A program made the translations under genes and the position numbers. From Adiantum capillus-veneris (lineage: Eukaryota > Streptophyta > Polypodiopsida > Polypodiales > Pteridaceae), in contig CM043960.1 in assembly GCA_014529385.2 (NCBI GenBank), forward strand, positions 77,401,910 to 77,465,909: a stretch of DNA of 64,000 bases. Reading direction: 5' to 3'. Shown piece after piece: positions 25,004-37,795 of this stretch; the first letter of the stretch is position 1; each line of letters starts with the position of its first letter. Under the pieces are notes generated by a model. That model worked only from the letters and a program-made list of their open reading frames with translations, had not been told where the DNA came from and made no database searches.

Positions 25004-25785
25004 AACACACTTCCCTGCTGCAGAGTACAGAGAAATAGTGGCATAAATTTTCACAATTAATTAAGCAATTATTTTCTCATAAGATGTCCAATTGGAGCAT
25101 GGGAGGATGCATTGCGAAGCTCATGACATTGGCTATGGATGCTCATAAGTGACAAAGCAAGGTAGTGTCGTACTTGGGAGTAATGGAACACAAAAGATGG
25201 TAAGAAAAGTATTGAGAGAAACACCTAATAATTAAGCATAATACTAATTAACCTCAGAATTAGCCAGGAGAGTAGTGGCCCAAGGGAATCAAACCCAAGA
25301 ACGTGCTCACACTGACTAATTGATGCTAATTAGTTACAAGGTATGCAATGGGAAGAGAAGAAGAGAAATACCAAGGATCCTAATGATGATTAGGAGGTGC
25401 CAATCAAACTAACACACAAAAGTACAACAACAATCATAGCTAGCACACCATAGCTCTGATACCAAATGTTAGGAATTGGATCATGCTAGCTATGGTGGAT
25501 GAAAGAGAAACATGGTGCAAGTGTGTGAGTGTGTGTAAGCAAGGTTATCACTCAAGTGAATTAGGTTCCAAGATAGGATTAGCTTGGACTCATAAACACA
25601 ATCTTGAGTATTGACTTAGCTTAGCACAAGCTCACCATAGACAAGCATGTAGTGCAATTTGAGTTGTTGTTTATTGATTCAAGAAATGAGCTTTAAGTAG
25701 CTCTACAGCCTTGCTCCACAGTATATGGGATAAATCCACTCTCCTCTCCTTGACTCACACCTTAGGAAAAAGCTCACACTTTACA
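23166..25785 (-). mobile_element. Complete but gutted minus-strand copia element
   Basis: LTRs at 23166-23484 and 25467-25785 (319 bp each, TGTTAGGAATTGG to CTTTACA) differ at few positions. The flanking target duplication is GACAT at 23161-23165 and 25786-25790. Just inside the right LTR the plus strand reads GCTCTGATACCA, the complement of the tRNA-Met primer site, fixing minus orientation. CCTCCCCTTGAGG beside the left LTR is the complement of the purine tract. On the minus strand near 24150-24115 a reverse-transcriptase scrap reads IIFVYMDDIM, and 24031-23831 gives YEKFRMLGLSKYNQDG. The rest of gag-pol is lost. It is nested in the outer LTR element and is therefore younger than it. Confidence 0.85.
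24967..25001. repeat. (AC)n microsatellite
   Basis: About 35 bp of uninterrupted AC within the interior of the minus-strand copia copy. Confidence 0.95.
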
Positions 25786-26510
25786 GACATGGGATGCATT
25801 CTTCAATATAGGTGTTACTTTGCATACCATTGGGATATCACTTTGAAATCACTATTATGGTGAATCTATCATCCCTTCAAAATTTTATATGGCACAACAC
25901 TCATGTTTAAAGCATGCACATTTGACACAATGTATGTCTCCATCTATGAAATTGCACATTTGCCTACCTTTGTAAGGGGAACAGACATTGCTGGCATAAA
26001 AATGGTAAGACCGTTCTCAAGTGCCAACCTTTTGTGCACCCTAAAATGTATGCCATGCCTACCAAGTTATATGGCATCAACTGTGATGTGCTACATATGG
26101 CTAATCAAGCAGAAACAAACAATGACAATGTGAATCACCAACAACAAGATTACAAGACGGATCAACAAAGACAAGGGAAACGGCAAAATCAACATGGCGA
26201 CTACACAAAAATTTGCACCACTTATGTGCAAAGGAGAAGATCCTCCAATCGATAACCCTATGAAGATGTGAAAGCACTCAGTTTGTGTATTCCTAATACC
26301 TCATTTGTGTTATAGGGAAGGATTTATGTGATCTCACCTTGTGTTTGGGAAATCTTGTGTTCCATACCCTACTTTGTTCCAGGGGAGATTTGTGTGCTTA
26401 CACCCTCTATGTCAAGGGGAGGCAAAAATTGTGTACCTACCCCCCCTAGTGTGTTTTGAGGGGAGGATGTACTCTGTGAGTGCTACATTACAAAACCCAC
26501 AAGGTGAGGA

Positions 26511-26829
26511 TGTGGATTTTGTCACACCTCACACCCATAGGAAAACCCTTATTCTAGAAGTCATGTAAAGTATGTGTATGCCTTTATGAAGGCAAGATGT
26601 GTGTGTAAGCAAGTAACTTGTGGCATGTGTATGTAGCATGTGCAATAGACAAGGTGCATGCGACAAGCTAGCATATAAGCAAGTTTTTTTAATCTATTTT
26701 ATGTGCAATAATCAACTTATTTTGCATCTAGTCTCTTGTGTAATTGCTACTCTCTCAAGCATTGCACTAACCTCTACAACCATGCCATTACCATGAATGG
26801 CACACTAATCCACCCTCCTTAACTCTACA
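26511..26829 (+). mobile_element. 3' LTR of the outer element
   Basis: TGTGGATTTTGTCACACC to CTCTACA, 319 bp, aligned with the split 5' LTR. It is preceded by a purine-rich tract ending AAGGTGAGGA. Confidence 0.75.
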
Positions 26830-29207
26830 TAGAATACTCCTTGGTAGATGGCTACAATTACTAAGGGATACTTACTCCTATCCCCCAATGTGATACCAAT
26901 GCCTTTGTATTCTAAGCCCTGCTTTTAGCATATTCAAATAGGTGGTCATAAGTAACCATATGTTTGTGTATTTCCTAAGCTTGGTTAGCCTTTTTAGACT
27001 AGCTCCTGATTATCAACATTACAACTCGTTACCAAGTATAAGGTCAATGTAACTGCAGTTCATATTTAGGGATATATTTTCTAATAGATGTCTAAATCAA
27101 GCACCATGATTTATTTTTTCATTTGAGTTATTATTTGAGCTTACTATTACTTTGATACAAGCTCAATATCTACCATCTGTCCAATTTTGCAAACCATATG
27201 CAAATCTTCCATTACCTTTACTTGGCACATAACCCCTCTACTTAAAGATAATCATACTTCTCATTGATTTTGTAATCAAGGGATTTTCAAGTGTTAATAT
27301 AGTTAGTGTTTAGTTAAATCCTTGGTTGAATCTAAATCACCTTTAGTTACGTTGTCTTTGAGACACACTTTTGCAAATAAAGCTAAGTACAATGCTATCA
27401 TATCAAAAAACCTCCAGGTATGAAATTTCTTGATGCATTTTGATAATATACATTTAGCAATATCATTTCAATTATCTTTAATGAGTCGTCTCTCTTTATG
27501 TATCTTTAGACCCAACTGCAATATATAATGCACCACCCTAGCACTTGTACTACGTTCTTCCTTATCTTAAGATCTCCAAATTTTACACCACCTCTTACCA
27601 TATCTTCTTATACAACAGTCCTCCAGTTTAATATATTTGGTTTGATAAATGCTCATTCTATATAATTTTGTTTAAGTGAATATCTTTGCAGATATATCTA
27701 AGGGACTACACTCAAGAAACTTTACAACACCAAGATACCGTTGGGTACTTTTAGAAGACATGCTTTACTTATCTACATTGTGTTATGAGTTATGATATTA
27801 ATTATCTCTAACTTCATGGCTTGTACTTGCACTGAATGCAACTTCTTTTGAGATGATTTGTCATGAAACTATACAACTACTTACATGAGCTCAAGTGATT
27901 CCTCAATATTTTGTACATACTTAAATATTCCAACCTACTCCAATTTGGTACCAACCAGGTAGTAAATGCTTTTTCTTTTATGTCTTCTCTAGTTTAATAG
28001 TCACATGCACACATATTCACCGATTTAGGCAGTGTGTAAATGCTCATCGTGGTGTAGATTTGCCGATTTAGGTAGCACCAATTAATTGTGCAGATTCCTC
28101 GATTTAGGCAGCATGAGTGGAGATTTGCCAATTTCCAACAAACCACATATTCACTAGTCTAAACAATACTAGGTGCAAATTTAGGCAACACCGATCACAA
28201 AATCATGCTACAATGGCTGGCCACCGATGTCTTTACTATGATTTTGTTACTCGAGTATATAATGAAAGTGATTTGGATTTTGAAATTGGAGTTGGAGTTG
28301 GAGTTGGATTTGGTTTATGATGATTGATTGTTGATATTGTATATGGAATTGGATTTGAAATTTATGATAATTGATTATTGAACTATGAGTGTGACCAATA
28401 ATATCATGATACATCAGGATATGACATATATTGCTTATTCTCGTGGTATGGGACACTAGAATATATAGTATGTGGATGACGAAAAACATAAGCAAATTTG
28501 TTTGTTTAAGTTACGGCTTTTATTTTGTTACATGATATTCTTGACACATAATTTTAACGTTTGTTTTTTACAAGTAATGTTTTGCATATTCTTAACTTAG
28601 CAGCTGAGGACAATTGCTTTCTAATTGGGACGTATGTAATGGAAATACCAAAATATAAATTTATTCAAGCTGACAGGTGGCAAAAGCTATGGATTGTGCA
28701 AAAGGATAGCAAGCATATGGATATTTTTTTATTATTAAAGTGCTCTTTATGAGCTATTGCCATTTTATGTCCAAGTAGACAATTTGTATTCGTTTCAAGC
28801 ATTCAAGAAATCTATAAACAAATATGTGCAAGAGAAAAATGTTGACTCTTGCACGGGAGGAGATTGCACCTAGTGTATGTGTTCATCTTCTCCTCTTTCA
28901 CCTCTCCTCTCTCGTCGTGTCGATGTAGCACTCCGCTCTAGGAGGTATATATGCATGAGCTCCCTTGCTCTCTCTCACTCACTCTCTCTCTTAGATCGTG
29001 TGTAGCATTGATTATGTACTTGTGGGATTCGCCAGGTATGTATATCTGTTGTTTTATGCCTTGCAAGATGTTATTTTTAGTATTTTGTATGGCCCTCTGC
29101 ACTCCCAACTGTTGCATGTAGCAGAAAGAGGTAGGAAAGTAGAATATTTGCACGTATCAGGCAGCAAGTTGGAGATAATTGAGTAGCATCTTCCTTGGGG
29201 TGGGGGT

Positions 29208-29254
<47 letters not shown>

Positions 29255-29541
29255 AACCAAAAGAGCTTGGCATTGCCTTAAGTGAAAGGCAAGTTCAAAT
29301 ATGTAGAAAAATTGGAGCAATGAGTAATCGACTACAGGAGAAGTCGAGTAGATGAGGACCTAAACTAAGATCGGAGCGTTGGACTTAAGTAGCAGCAAAA
29401 ATTGCAACGCTATCATAAAACTAAGGTAGCATTGATGAAAAAAAAGGTAATGCTAGTGATTTTTTATAGCACAGCAAGAAGGCAACAAAATTAAAGTAAA
29501 ATTTTGGGTTAACAAAAGCGCTACAATAAAGAGACAAAGAG

Positions 29542-29631
<90 letters not shown>

Positions 29632-29777
29632 CACACTCATAGTTTTGGCCAATAACAAGAGAGAAGGGGTTTAGCCTATCAGCATGGAGAGAGCCAAGAA
29701 GGGAGAAAGAGAGAGGGAGTATATGTGTAGGGTGTATGTATAATAAGATGTCCACTTTTAGTAGTTTCCCCTCCAAG
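26830..29777. other. AT-rich DNA without genes; simple repeats
   Basis: No supported coding frame. It contains short tandem copies of CGATTTAGGCAG (28020-28110), a GGAGTT run (28283-28310), the dispersed repeat 28634-28835 shared with 16.6 kb, a G45 tract (29208-29252) and an 85-bp GT microsatellite (29544-29628). Frames here that translate as poly-Pro or His-Thr repeats are artefacts of these tracts. Confidence 0.6.
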
Positions 29778-30209
29778 TGTTTGCGTATAGGCGCCTGTGC
29801 CTTGCCCGACCGCCCAGAGTCTGGGCGCCCACTGACTTGTATACCTTATACATAGCATAAGTGTATAGGGGGCTGCTCACTCTTTTGAGTCTCCCCACCC
29901 ATATCTATGTGTCGTGTGTCTCCTTCTCTCTCTCACTCTCCGTCTGTGGTGCTCTCCGATCCCCTTCAATTGGTATCAGAGCGACAGGTGTGAGAGCGTA
30001 GATGGACGGCTTCGCGATGAACTCGTCGGCTATGGCAGAGAGGTCACAGATCTGAGCAAAGAAATAGAGGAGACTTGTGGACAGCCATACAGAGGCTTGC
30101 AGGAGAGCTCTCAGGAGATTCCTAGTGCTCACAGATCACTCCACAATTCCTCTATAAATCAGCCCACTGTGTACAGTATCTTCCCTTTTCTCGGCAAGCT
30201 TTGCAACGG

Positions 30210-33200
30210 TGGAAAGGGGGAAAGGGGAACACACCCAGCACACAACACAATGCCTCACTATAGCCCAGGGTATACACAGCGCCCCAATCCACTAGAGTTC
30301 ACCTTCAAAACTCAACACTACCCGCAAGCAAACCACTGCTTTCACACAACCATACGCACACACGCCTTGCAATGCCCCAGACAGACTCAATCACTCCGCT
30401 CCACTCAATTCACAGCCTTCCACACTCACACAACCTCTCTGTATCTCTCTTTGCACGACCAACTTTGGGGGGGCACACACGCGGACACACGCCCGGAAAC
30501 ACACGCACACAAGCAGAGAAGAGAGGGGGGGAGGGGGAATGATGCCTCGAAACAGTAGGGAATAGTCTTCTAGCATAGGCAATAACATGTACATCCAACA
30601 CCTCGCCAGCATGAACCTCGGCAATCAAAACAATGGGTCAAAAGCCTTGGCAAAAAACCTCCTGCCAAAAAATAAAACCTTGGTCGAAAGACCCTCTTTG
30701 GCCAAAAGACACTGGTCCAAAAGACCCTTACAAATGAACATAAGCACCCTTTTATAGGGGTGTGCATAGGAGTCCCAAAAAAGAAAAATGTGGTGTGATT
30801 CCATGTCATGCACTCCCTTTGGAGTTCTATTTAGAAGTTTTATGCATTGCCAACACTTGGCCTAGTGTATTTTTGGAAGCATTTGCTTGATGTGCACACT
30901 TGTCCTTTGCACCTTCCACCTTGACCGGCCGGATTTCCCACTTTGGTGCCCTTGCATTTGGCTTTGTCCACCTCTTTGCTCCCGGACTTCCCTTCTCGCT
31001 CTCCTTGCATGCTTGACCCCCTGTGGGATTTGCCTCTTACCTGAGGGGGGAAGGCAATAGCGATATCTCTATTGCCCCCTCCCTTTTCCTGTCAAAAATT
31101 TGGTGCCCCAAGGGCCACGGGACCCGCCTTTAGCAAGGCCTTCCATGTCATCACTGTCACCGTCGGACTCCGCTGCTGCTCCTGGCGCGCGTCACCGCGT
31201 CCCCACCTTGCTCGCCAACTGCCGCCGCCAAAACAGGCCCGAAATTCCGCATGCGCAGCGCCCACTGGGCCGCGCCATAGCCATGGAGCTCCAAGAGCTC
31301 TCCACTCCTCCTTTGGATGCTAGTGGGAGGGCCACGGCCCATCTTATAAACTACGAGCTCCTGCCTCCTTTCCTCACATGTGGGTTATAAGAGCGCCACG
31401 TGGCAGGCCCAGAAGGTCATATCCTCTTAAGATTTCAAAAGAACAACAAAAACCCATTATTTTTTCTTAACCAAAAAACTTTGCAACCTGCCTTGGCCTA
31501 GCCCCCATTCTGTGCTCCCACCTTCTATTGCCGAGCCACAAAGCCCGAGTAAAATCGTGCACTGCCACCCTTCTTCTCCATGATCCGCACCGCTATTCGA
31601 CTTCTCCAGGCCCGAGATCCGAGGCCACCAAAACACGACCAATTCATCTGCCAACAACTTCAGGCAAAGACACCCAATTTTCCGACGACCATATCTTCTC
31701 GCTCCGGATTCCGTTTGGCATGCAGTCACTTCCTGCTAGCTCCGTATAATGTACACCCTGCTCTAGAACTTCGTTGAGGCCCAGAAGATGCCAGATGGTA
31801 CATTCTCCAATGCGGCCAAGTGGGCTCAGACCCGACCCCCGGAAAAACTTCAAATGACCATATCTTGCAAACCGTGGCTCCGATCCGCAATCCGAAAAGA
31901 CGGGTAGGCTCCACAAATCGAGCTCTACACACATGTACCTTAAGCTCCACTTGGACCACCTATCTCCAACTGCCCTGTCCGGCAAGAATCTACAAACCAT
32001 CAAAACTTCAACCTTCAATAACTTGGGCTCCGTGACTCAGTTTGATGAGCCGTCTGGACCTGCTCCTTCAGCACTTCAAGCTCTTCATTTCTGGATCCAA
32101 AGGCTGCACTTTGCATCTCTTTCACCTGCTACCCCAATTAACCCATTATGGAGCATTCCTTGGCCTATAAGCCGCATCGTGCATACACTTCCGCTGCTAC
32201 CTGTCACCCCATGAACTTCCTAGCTGCACCAGTCCTTTGCCATGCTTCTACTTGCCTGCACACACCTGTCCATGCCATCTTCTAGCGTCAACATACTTTG
32301 GCTGCACCATCATTGCCCACCCCCCTGTTGAGCATTTATGCTCAACCACATAAAAGCTTTATTCCACTATAAACTACAAAAACCTGTCGCACACTATGAG
32401 AAAACTAAAACCATATTTACATAGTTTTATTGCACCCTATTATCAAACCTTCAAGTGGGTTGCCCCACCCCCTGCATCCCATAGCTTCCACCGGGATCAA
32501 ACACCTGACTCTGTTCACTTTCATCCATCTTCAATAACCTCCAATAGTGCCCTACCCCAGCACATAGCCATCCATGCACACAAAAGGCCCATAGCACTTT
32601 AGCACCGCTTCGAACATCATCTTGCCTCATCAGCCTATATGGCTCAAACACATCATCTGTATGAACCAACACTTTTGACCCTCCCTCCCAGCCATGTAAA
32701 GTAGAGCTCCTCTCAAAGGAACCCCGTATCTGACGGATAACATACTGCACTGTTGCACTTACAAGCATACCTTTCAACCATGGATTGCATATCTTTTTTG
32801 AAAGCTGGGACACATCCTGGGATCCTCCTCCATATGCCATAGAACACATCTCTTGCACTTGCTTCATGCTCTCTTGCACCTCCTCTTCGAACTCACTTAT
32901 ACTGTCATCAAGCCCTTCATCATCGATTGGCCCTTCAAGGTCGCTCAGCACTTCCTTCTGTCCAGCTTCAGTCACCTACTCTTCAATTACCTCTTCTACC
33001 GCTGCATCATGCTCCTCCATGGAAGAGATAAACTCATCCTCTACCGCATTCATCTCCAGTTCCGCCATAGACACGGCCGCTTTATCTCTCTTGGCAAAAT
33101 GGTGCATCTGCTGCGCCACCATGGCACATTCCACCGCTACTTTCATTAGCACTGCCATTAGCATGGAACCACACACCACCTTCACCTGCATTCCATCATC

Positions 33201-36200
33201 TTTAGGTCTAGACCGCACCCTTTGGCTTTCATCAAGCACCTCGGCTTGCTCTGTTCCCTGCTCTTCTTGCACATGTGCTATTACCATATCATCAAACATA
33301 TAAGAGGGCAGCTTTACCTTTACCAATTTGGGTTCATCAGATTCTGCCTCTCCGTCATAGGATGTGGACTCATCCACTCTATCCTCCTCGCTTGTCTCTC
33401 AGCAAATGGAGCTTGTATCATCATCGGCATCGGCATCATATACCGACTCCGTATCAGCATCTACATCCACTTGCTGCTCCACAAAAGCCTGACCATCTTC
33501 ACCACTTTGCAAACATTCTTCACCAGCTTCTGAACCCTCGGTATCTGCATCTGGATCACATTCTGCTACCTTTTCATGCAAACTTTCAACAAGACCATTC
33601 TTTACCTCTTCAATCCGTACTGGAACCTCCACATCTGCTACCACTTTTGCATCTTGGTTCACCTCGACATGGAGCTTCTCCTCGTTGACAAGCTCTTCCA
33701 CCCTCGGCACAGGCACATCACAAACCAGAAACCTCCAAGGAACATAACCAATAGTAGGCCTTACCTCTACAGGCTTTGCATTTTGCACAACTGGAATCAC
33801 CTTTGGTTTGACCCAAAAGCACTCTGCTACCTCTGCAACAGGTATATAATTTGCTGGCTTTAGCATACCCACCTCCAGCTTCCGCTTCACCTTTCTGCTC
33901 TTTATCTTTGCCAGATAGACCATGCCTTCATAGGTATCGGTACCATCTTCGACCTTTTCCCTAATCCTCGGATGCAAGCACTCTAACAGCTTTGACAGCT
34001 TCAAAGATTGATTGCTTTTGACCCCAGTCGCAATCTCTAACTGCTTTCAACAAGCTTCAAACTGCTCAATGAAAATAGAGAAATCTTTACTTACATCCTG
34101 GTGTACCGCCTTCAGCCTTGCACCAGCTTTTTCTACCGTAATCACCTCTCGAAACCGCTCCAGAAACTGACTCTGCAACCTTTGCCATGATTTTCGATCA
34201 CTATTCTCTAAGCCATCGAACCACACCTTGGCTCGTCCTCGCATCAACAACCGCACCGTCTGTAACCTTTTTGCATCCGTCGACATACGCATCGACAGCA
34301 ACCATAATTCGAAATCTGCTAACCAATCATCGGGATCTTCGACGCCCGTAAATATGGGGCCAAAACCTGGCTCCACCATCTCTGTCAGCTTCAAACTCGA
34401 GCATCAAACATCTCGACCAACAACCAACCGCTTCGTCGGCTTTAAAAAAACCACTTTCAACTGCAAATTGGAGCACCAGATAGCTCCTCAGTGGGGGCAC
34501 CAGAAGATGGAGAGGGGGAAAGGGGAACACACCCAACACACAACACAATGCCTCACTATAGCCCAGGGTATACACAGTGCCCCAATCCACTAGAGTTCAC
34601 CTTCAAAACTCAACACTACCCGCAAGCAAACCACTGCTTTCACACAACCATACGCACACACGCCTTGCAATGCCCCAGACAGACTCAATCACTCCGCTCC
34701 ACTCAATTCATAGCCTTCCACACTCACACAACCTCTCTCTATCTCTCTTTGCACGACCAACTTTGGGGAGGCACACACGCCGACACACGCTCGGAAACAC
34801 ACGCACAAGAGCAGAGAAGAGAGGGGGGAAGGGGGGATGACGCCTCGAAACAGTAGGGAATAGTCTTCTAGCATAGGCAATAACATGTACATCCAACACC
34901 CCGCCGGCATGAACCTCGGCAATCAAAACAATGGGTCAAAAGCCTTGGCAAAAAACCTCCTGCCAAAAAATAAAACCTTGGTCGAAAGACGCTCTTTGGC
35001 CAAAAGACACTAGTCCAAAAGACCCTTACAAATGAACATAAGAACTCTTTTATAGGGGTGTGCATAGGAGTCCCAAAAAAGAAAAATGTGGTGTGATTCC
35101 ATGTCGTGCACTCCCTTTGGAGTTCTATTTAGAAGTTTTATGCATTGCCAACACTTGGCCTAGTGTATTTTTGGAAGCATTTGCTTGATGTGCACACTTG
35201 TCCTTTGCACCTTCCACCTTGACCGGCCGGATTTCCCACTTTGGTGCCCTTGCATTTGGCTTTGTCCACCTCTTTGCTCCCGGACTTCCCTTCTTGCTCT
35301 CCTTGCATGCTTGACCCCCTGCGGGATTTGCCTCTTACCTGAGGGGGGAAGGAAATAGCGATATCTCTATTGCCCCCTCCCTTTTCCTCTCAAAAATTTG
35401 GTGCCCCAAGGGCCGCGGGACCCGCCTTTAGCAAGGCCTGCCACGTCATCACTGTCACCGTCGGACTCCGTCGCTGCTCCTGGCGCGCGCCACCGCGTCG
35501 CCACCTTGCTCGCCAACTGCCGCCGCCAAAACAGGCCCGAAATTCCGCCTGCGCAGCGCCCACTGGGCCGTGCCATAGCCATGGAGATCCAAGAGCTCTC
35601 CACTCCTCCTTTGGATGCTAGTGGGAGGGCCACGGCCCATCTTATAAACCACGAGCTCCTGCCTCCTTTCCTCACATGTGGGTTATAAGAGCGCCACATG
35701 GCAGGCCCAGAAGGCCATATCCTCTTAAGATTTCAAAAGAACAACAAAAACCCATTATATTTTTTCTTAACCAAAAACCTTTGCAACCTGCCTTGGCCTG
35801 GCCCCCATTCTGTGCTCCCACCTTCTGTTGCCGAGCCGCAAAGCCCGAGTAAAATCGTGCACTGCCGCCCTGCTTCTCCATGATCCACACCGCTATTCGA
35901 CTTCTCCAGGCCCGAGATCCGAGGCCACCAAAACACGACCAATTCATCTGCCAACAACTTCGGGCAAAGACACCCAATTTTCCGACGACCATATCTTCTC
36001 GCTCCGGATTCCGTTTGGCATGCAGTCACTTCCTTCTGGCTCCGTATAATGTACACCCTGCTCTAGAACTTTGTCGAGGCCTAGAAGATGCCAGATGGCA
36101 CATTCTCCAATGCGGCCAAGTGGGCTCAGACCCAACCCCCGGAAAGACTTCAAATGACCATATCTTGCAAACCGTGGCTCCGATCCGCAATCCGAAAAGA

Positions 36201-36609
36201 CGGGTAGGCTCCACAAATCGAGCTCTACACACATGTACCTTAAGCTCCACTTGGACCACCTGTCTCGAGCTGCCCTGTCCGGCAAGAATCTACAAACCAT
36301 CAAAACTTCAACCTTCAATAACTTGGGCTCCGTAGCTCGGTTTGATGAGCCGTCTGGACCTGCTCCTTCATCATTTCAAGCTCTTCATTTCTGGATCCAA
36401 AGGCTGCACTTTGCATCTCTTTCACCTGCTACCCCAATTAGCCCATTATGGAGCATTCCTTGGCCTATAAGCCGCATCGTGCATACACTTCCGCTGCTAC
36501 CTGTCACCCCATGAACTTCCTAGCTGCACCAGTCCTTTGCCATGCTTCTGCTTGCCTGCACACACCTGTCCATGCCATCTTCTAGCGCCGACATACTTTG
36601 GCTGCACCA
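30210..36609 (-). mobile_element. Gypsy-like element with 2.1-kb LTRs, gag only
   Basis: Direct repeats 30210-32309 and 34508-36609 (about 2.1 kb, high identity with scattered differences) begin TGGA(A/G)AGGGGG and end GCTGCACCA. ACGG flanks both sides (30206-30209, 36610-36613), a 4-bp target duplication. The complement of a purine tract (CCCACCCCCCTG) lies just right of the left LTR. On the minus strand, TGGTGCCCCCACTG lies next to the right LTR as a likely primer site. The 2.2-kb interior encodes only a gag-like frame on the minus strand. This fits a LARD-type derivative of Ty3/gypsy that inserted into the copia-derived element. Confidence 0.8.
32451..34394 (-). pseudogene. Gypsy-type gag frame with three in-frame stops
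   Basis: One minus-strand reading frame of about 648 codons runs 34394 to 32451. It is broken only by stops at 34049-34047 (TGA), 33401-33399 (TGA) and 32978-32976 (TAG). The first 115 residues match Retrotrans_gag: DPDDWLADFELWL, then VRLLMRGRAKVWFDGLE, then WQRLQSQFLERFRE. The remainder is long, acidic and Ser/Glu-rich, with no zinc knuckle, protease or polymerase. The two TGA stops read as CGA-to-TGA changes, as expected from decay of methylated CpG. Conservation of one frame over 1.9 kb suggests the frame was translated until recently. Confidence 0.7.
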
Positions 36610-37795
36610 ACGGCTACATCGGCGACAGATTGGAGCTTGGAGTTTCCATAGACATGGAAGCATTGTGAGATTGATGCATTCAGCTCACGCATCAAGGTGG
36701 GAAGTGAGTTTGAGCTTTTCTATGAGCTCAAAGAAGCACAGAAGAAAGGCGTTCAGTTTTTGGCAGTTTGACAGCAGTCTACTATTTTGCTCATAACTTG
36801 AGCTACAAAGCTCCAAATCCAAAACTTTTTGGTTCAAAATGGTGCTGGCTTCAAGCTCTACGACTTTGTAGAAGGAATCATTTTCTGATTCGGAGTGCAG
36901 GTGGGTCTGAAATTAAAAACACAGAGACTGTTTTTCGGGACAGTTTTGGGCTCTGTTGTTTTCTTTGCTGCAGACAGCTTACCCGTGCACAGTGCAGGTA
37001 GCAGGCACATATGAAGTGTTACAAGATCGGGTTTGACTCCCAAGTATAGGTTGAGTCTAATACTCCCACAGGTGTTGTCAGTTGCAGTTGAGTGGTTCTT
37101 CTGCAGTGTTGTGGCTTGCATACATGGTCTTTGAGCGGGTAATGCTCTGTGTATGCTTATGTGGTGAGCAATAGATCTTGTGAGCAAGTACAGAGGTTGG
37201 TTGTGGATGACATGTATGGTCACCTATGGTACTCTTTGTGAGCATTTGTTGGACACAGGTTTGCAGAGCTTATGCATGTATGTTGAGTGTAGTTTGATGC
37301 GCATTGATTGCTCATTGTATTGAGCTTGCAGGACAATGGTTATTTTGTGTTGATAGCCATTGTGCGTCGAAACTCTGACGAAATTTTCCCAGGAGTTTTA
37401 TGCGCATCAATTACGCGATCTAGGTAGAGATTGCGGGTTGCACTCAGCATTTGCGTGCGGTGTTCTCTGCAGGTGGGAGATTTGTGCGTGTGTATGCATC
37501 GATACTGCACAGTGTGGGCTTGGTGATTAGCTCACAGTTTGACAGGCGTACAGTTATCTTGGCACACTCACAGGAGTGAATATAGTGATGTATGCTTGTG
37601 TGGCTACGAGCTAGGTAGCCGGATTCGAGTCATATTGACTTGTGATTTTGTGCAAGGTTTTGCACGGTTATTGTTGCAATTTTGCATCAGGTTTTGAGTC
37701 ATATTTGCAGACTTTTGTTGATGCGATTCGAGCCAGTTTAGGGCTGATTTGGTTGACATTTGCTACTCATTGTTGGTTGCTCTTTTGCGAGCATT

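Larger units (their letters stand above)
17642..26829 (+). mobile_element. Non-autonomous LTR retrotransposon, heavily nested
   Basis: The 3' LTR at 26511-26829 (319 bp, TGTGGATTTT to CTCTACA) matches 17642-17740 plus 20921-21128, so the 5' LTR is split by a 3.2-kb insertion. A primer site TGGTATCAGAG follows at about 21131. A purine tract (AAGGTGAGGA) precedes the 3' LTR. After removing the foldback insertions and the copia copy at 23166-25785, about 2.5 kb of interior remains, with no recognisable gag or pol frame. No matching target duplication was found (GGGGT left, TAGAA right), so one edge may have changed. This is a LARD/TRIM-like passenger by structure. Confidence 0.7.

Noticed and set aside
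17642-26829. A 5-bp target duplication for the outer LTR element
   Set aside because: Flanking bases (GGGGT and TAGAA) do not match, so I report the element from its LTRs and primer site only.
29054-29320. Poly-proline protein frame
   Set aside because: Product of the G45 homopolymer read on the minus strand.
29421-29776. Frames translating as His-Thr repeats
   Set aside because: They read through the 85-bp GT microsatellite and have no independent coding support.
31072-32214. Plus-strand frames in the 2.1-kb direct repeats
   Set aside because: The same frames recur in the second copy because these are LTRs; none carries a domain.
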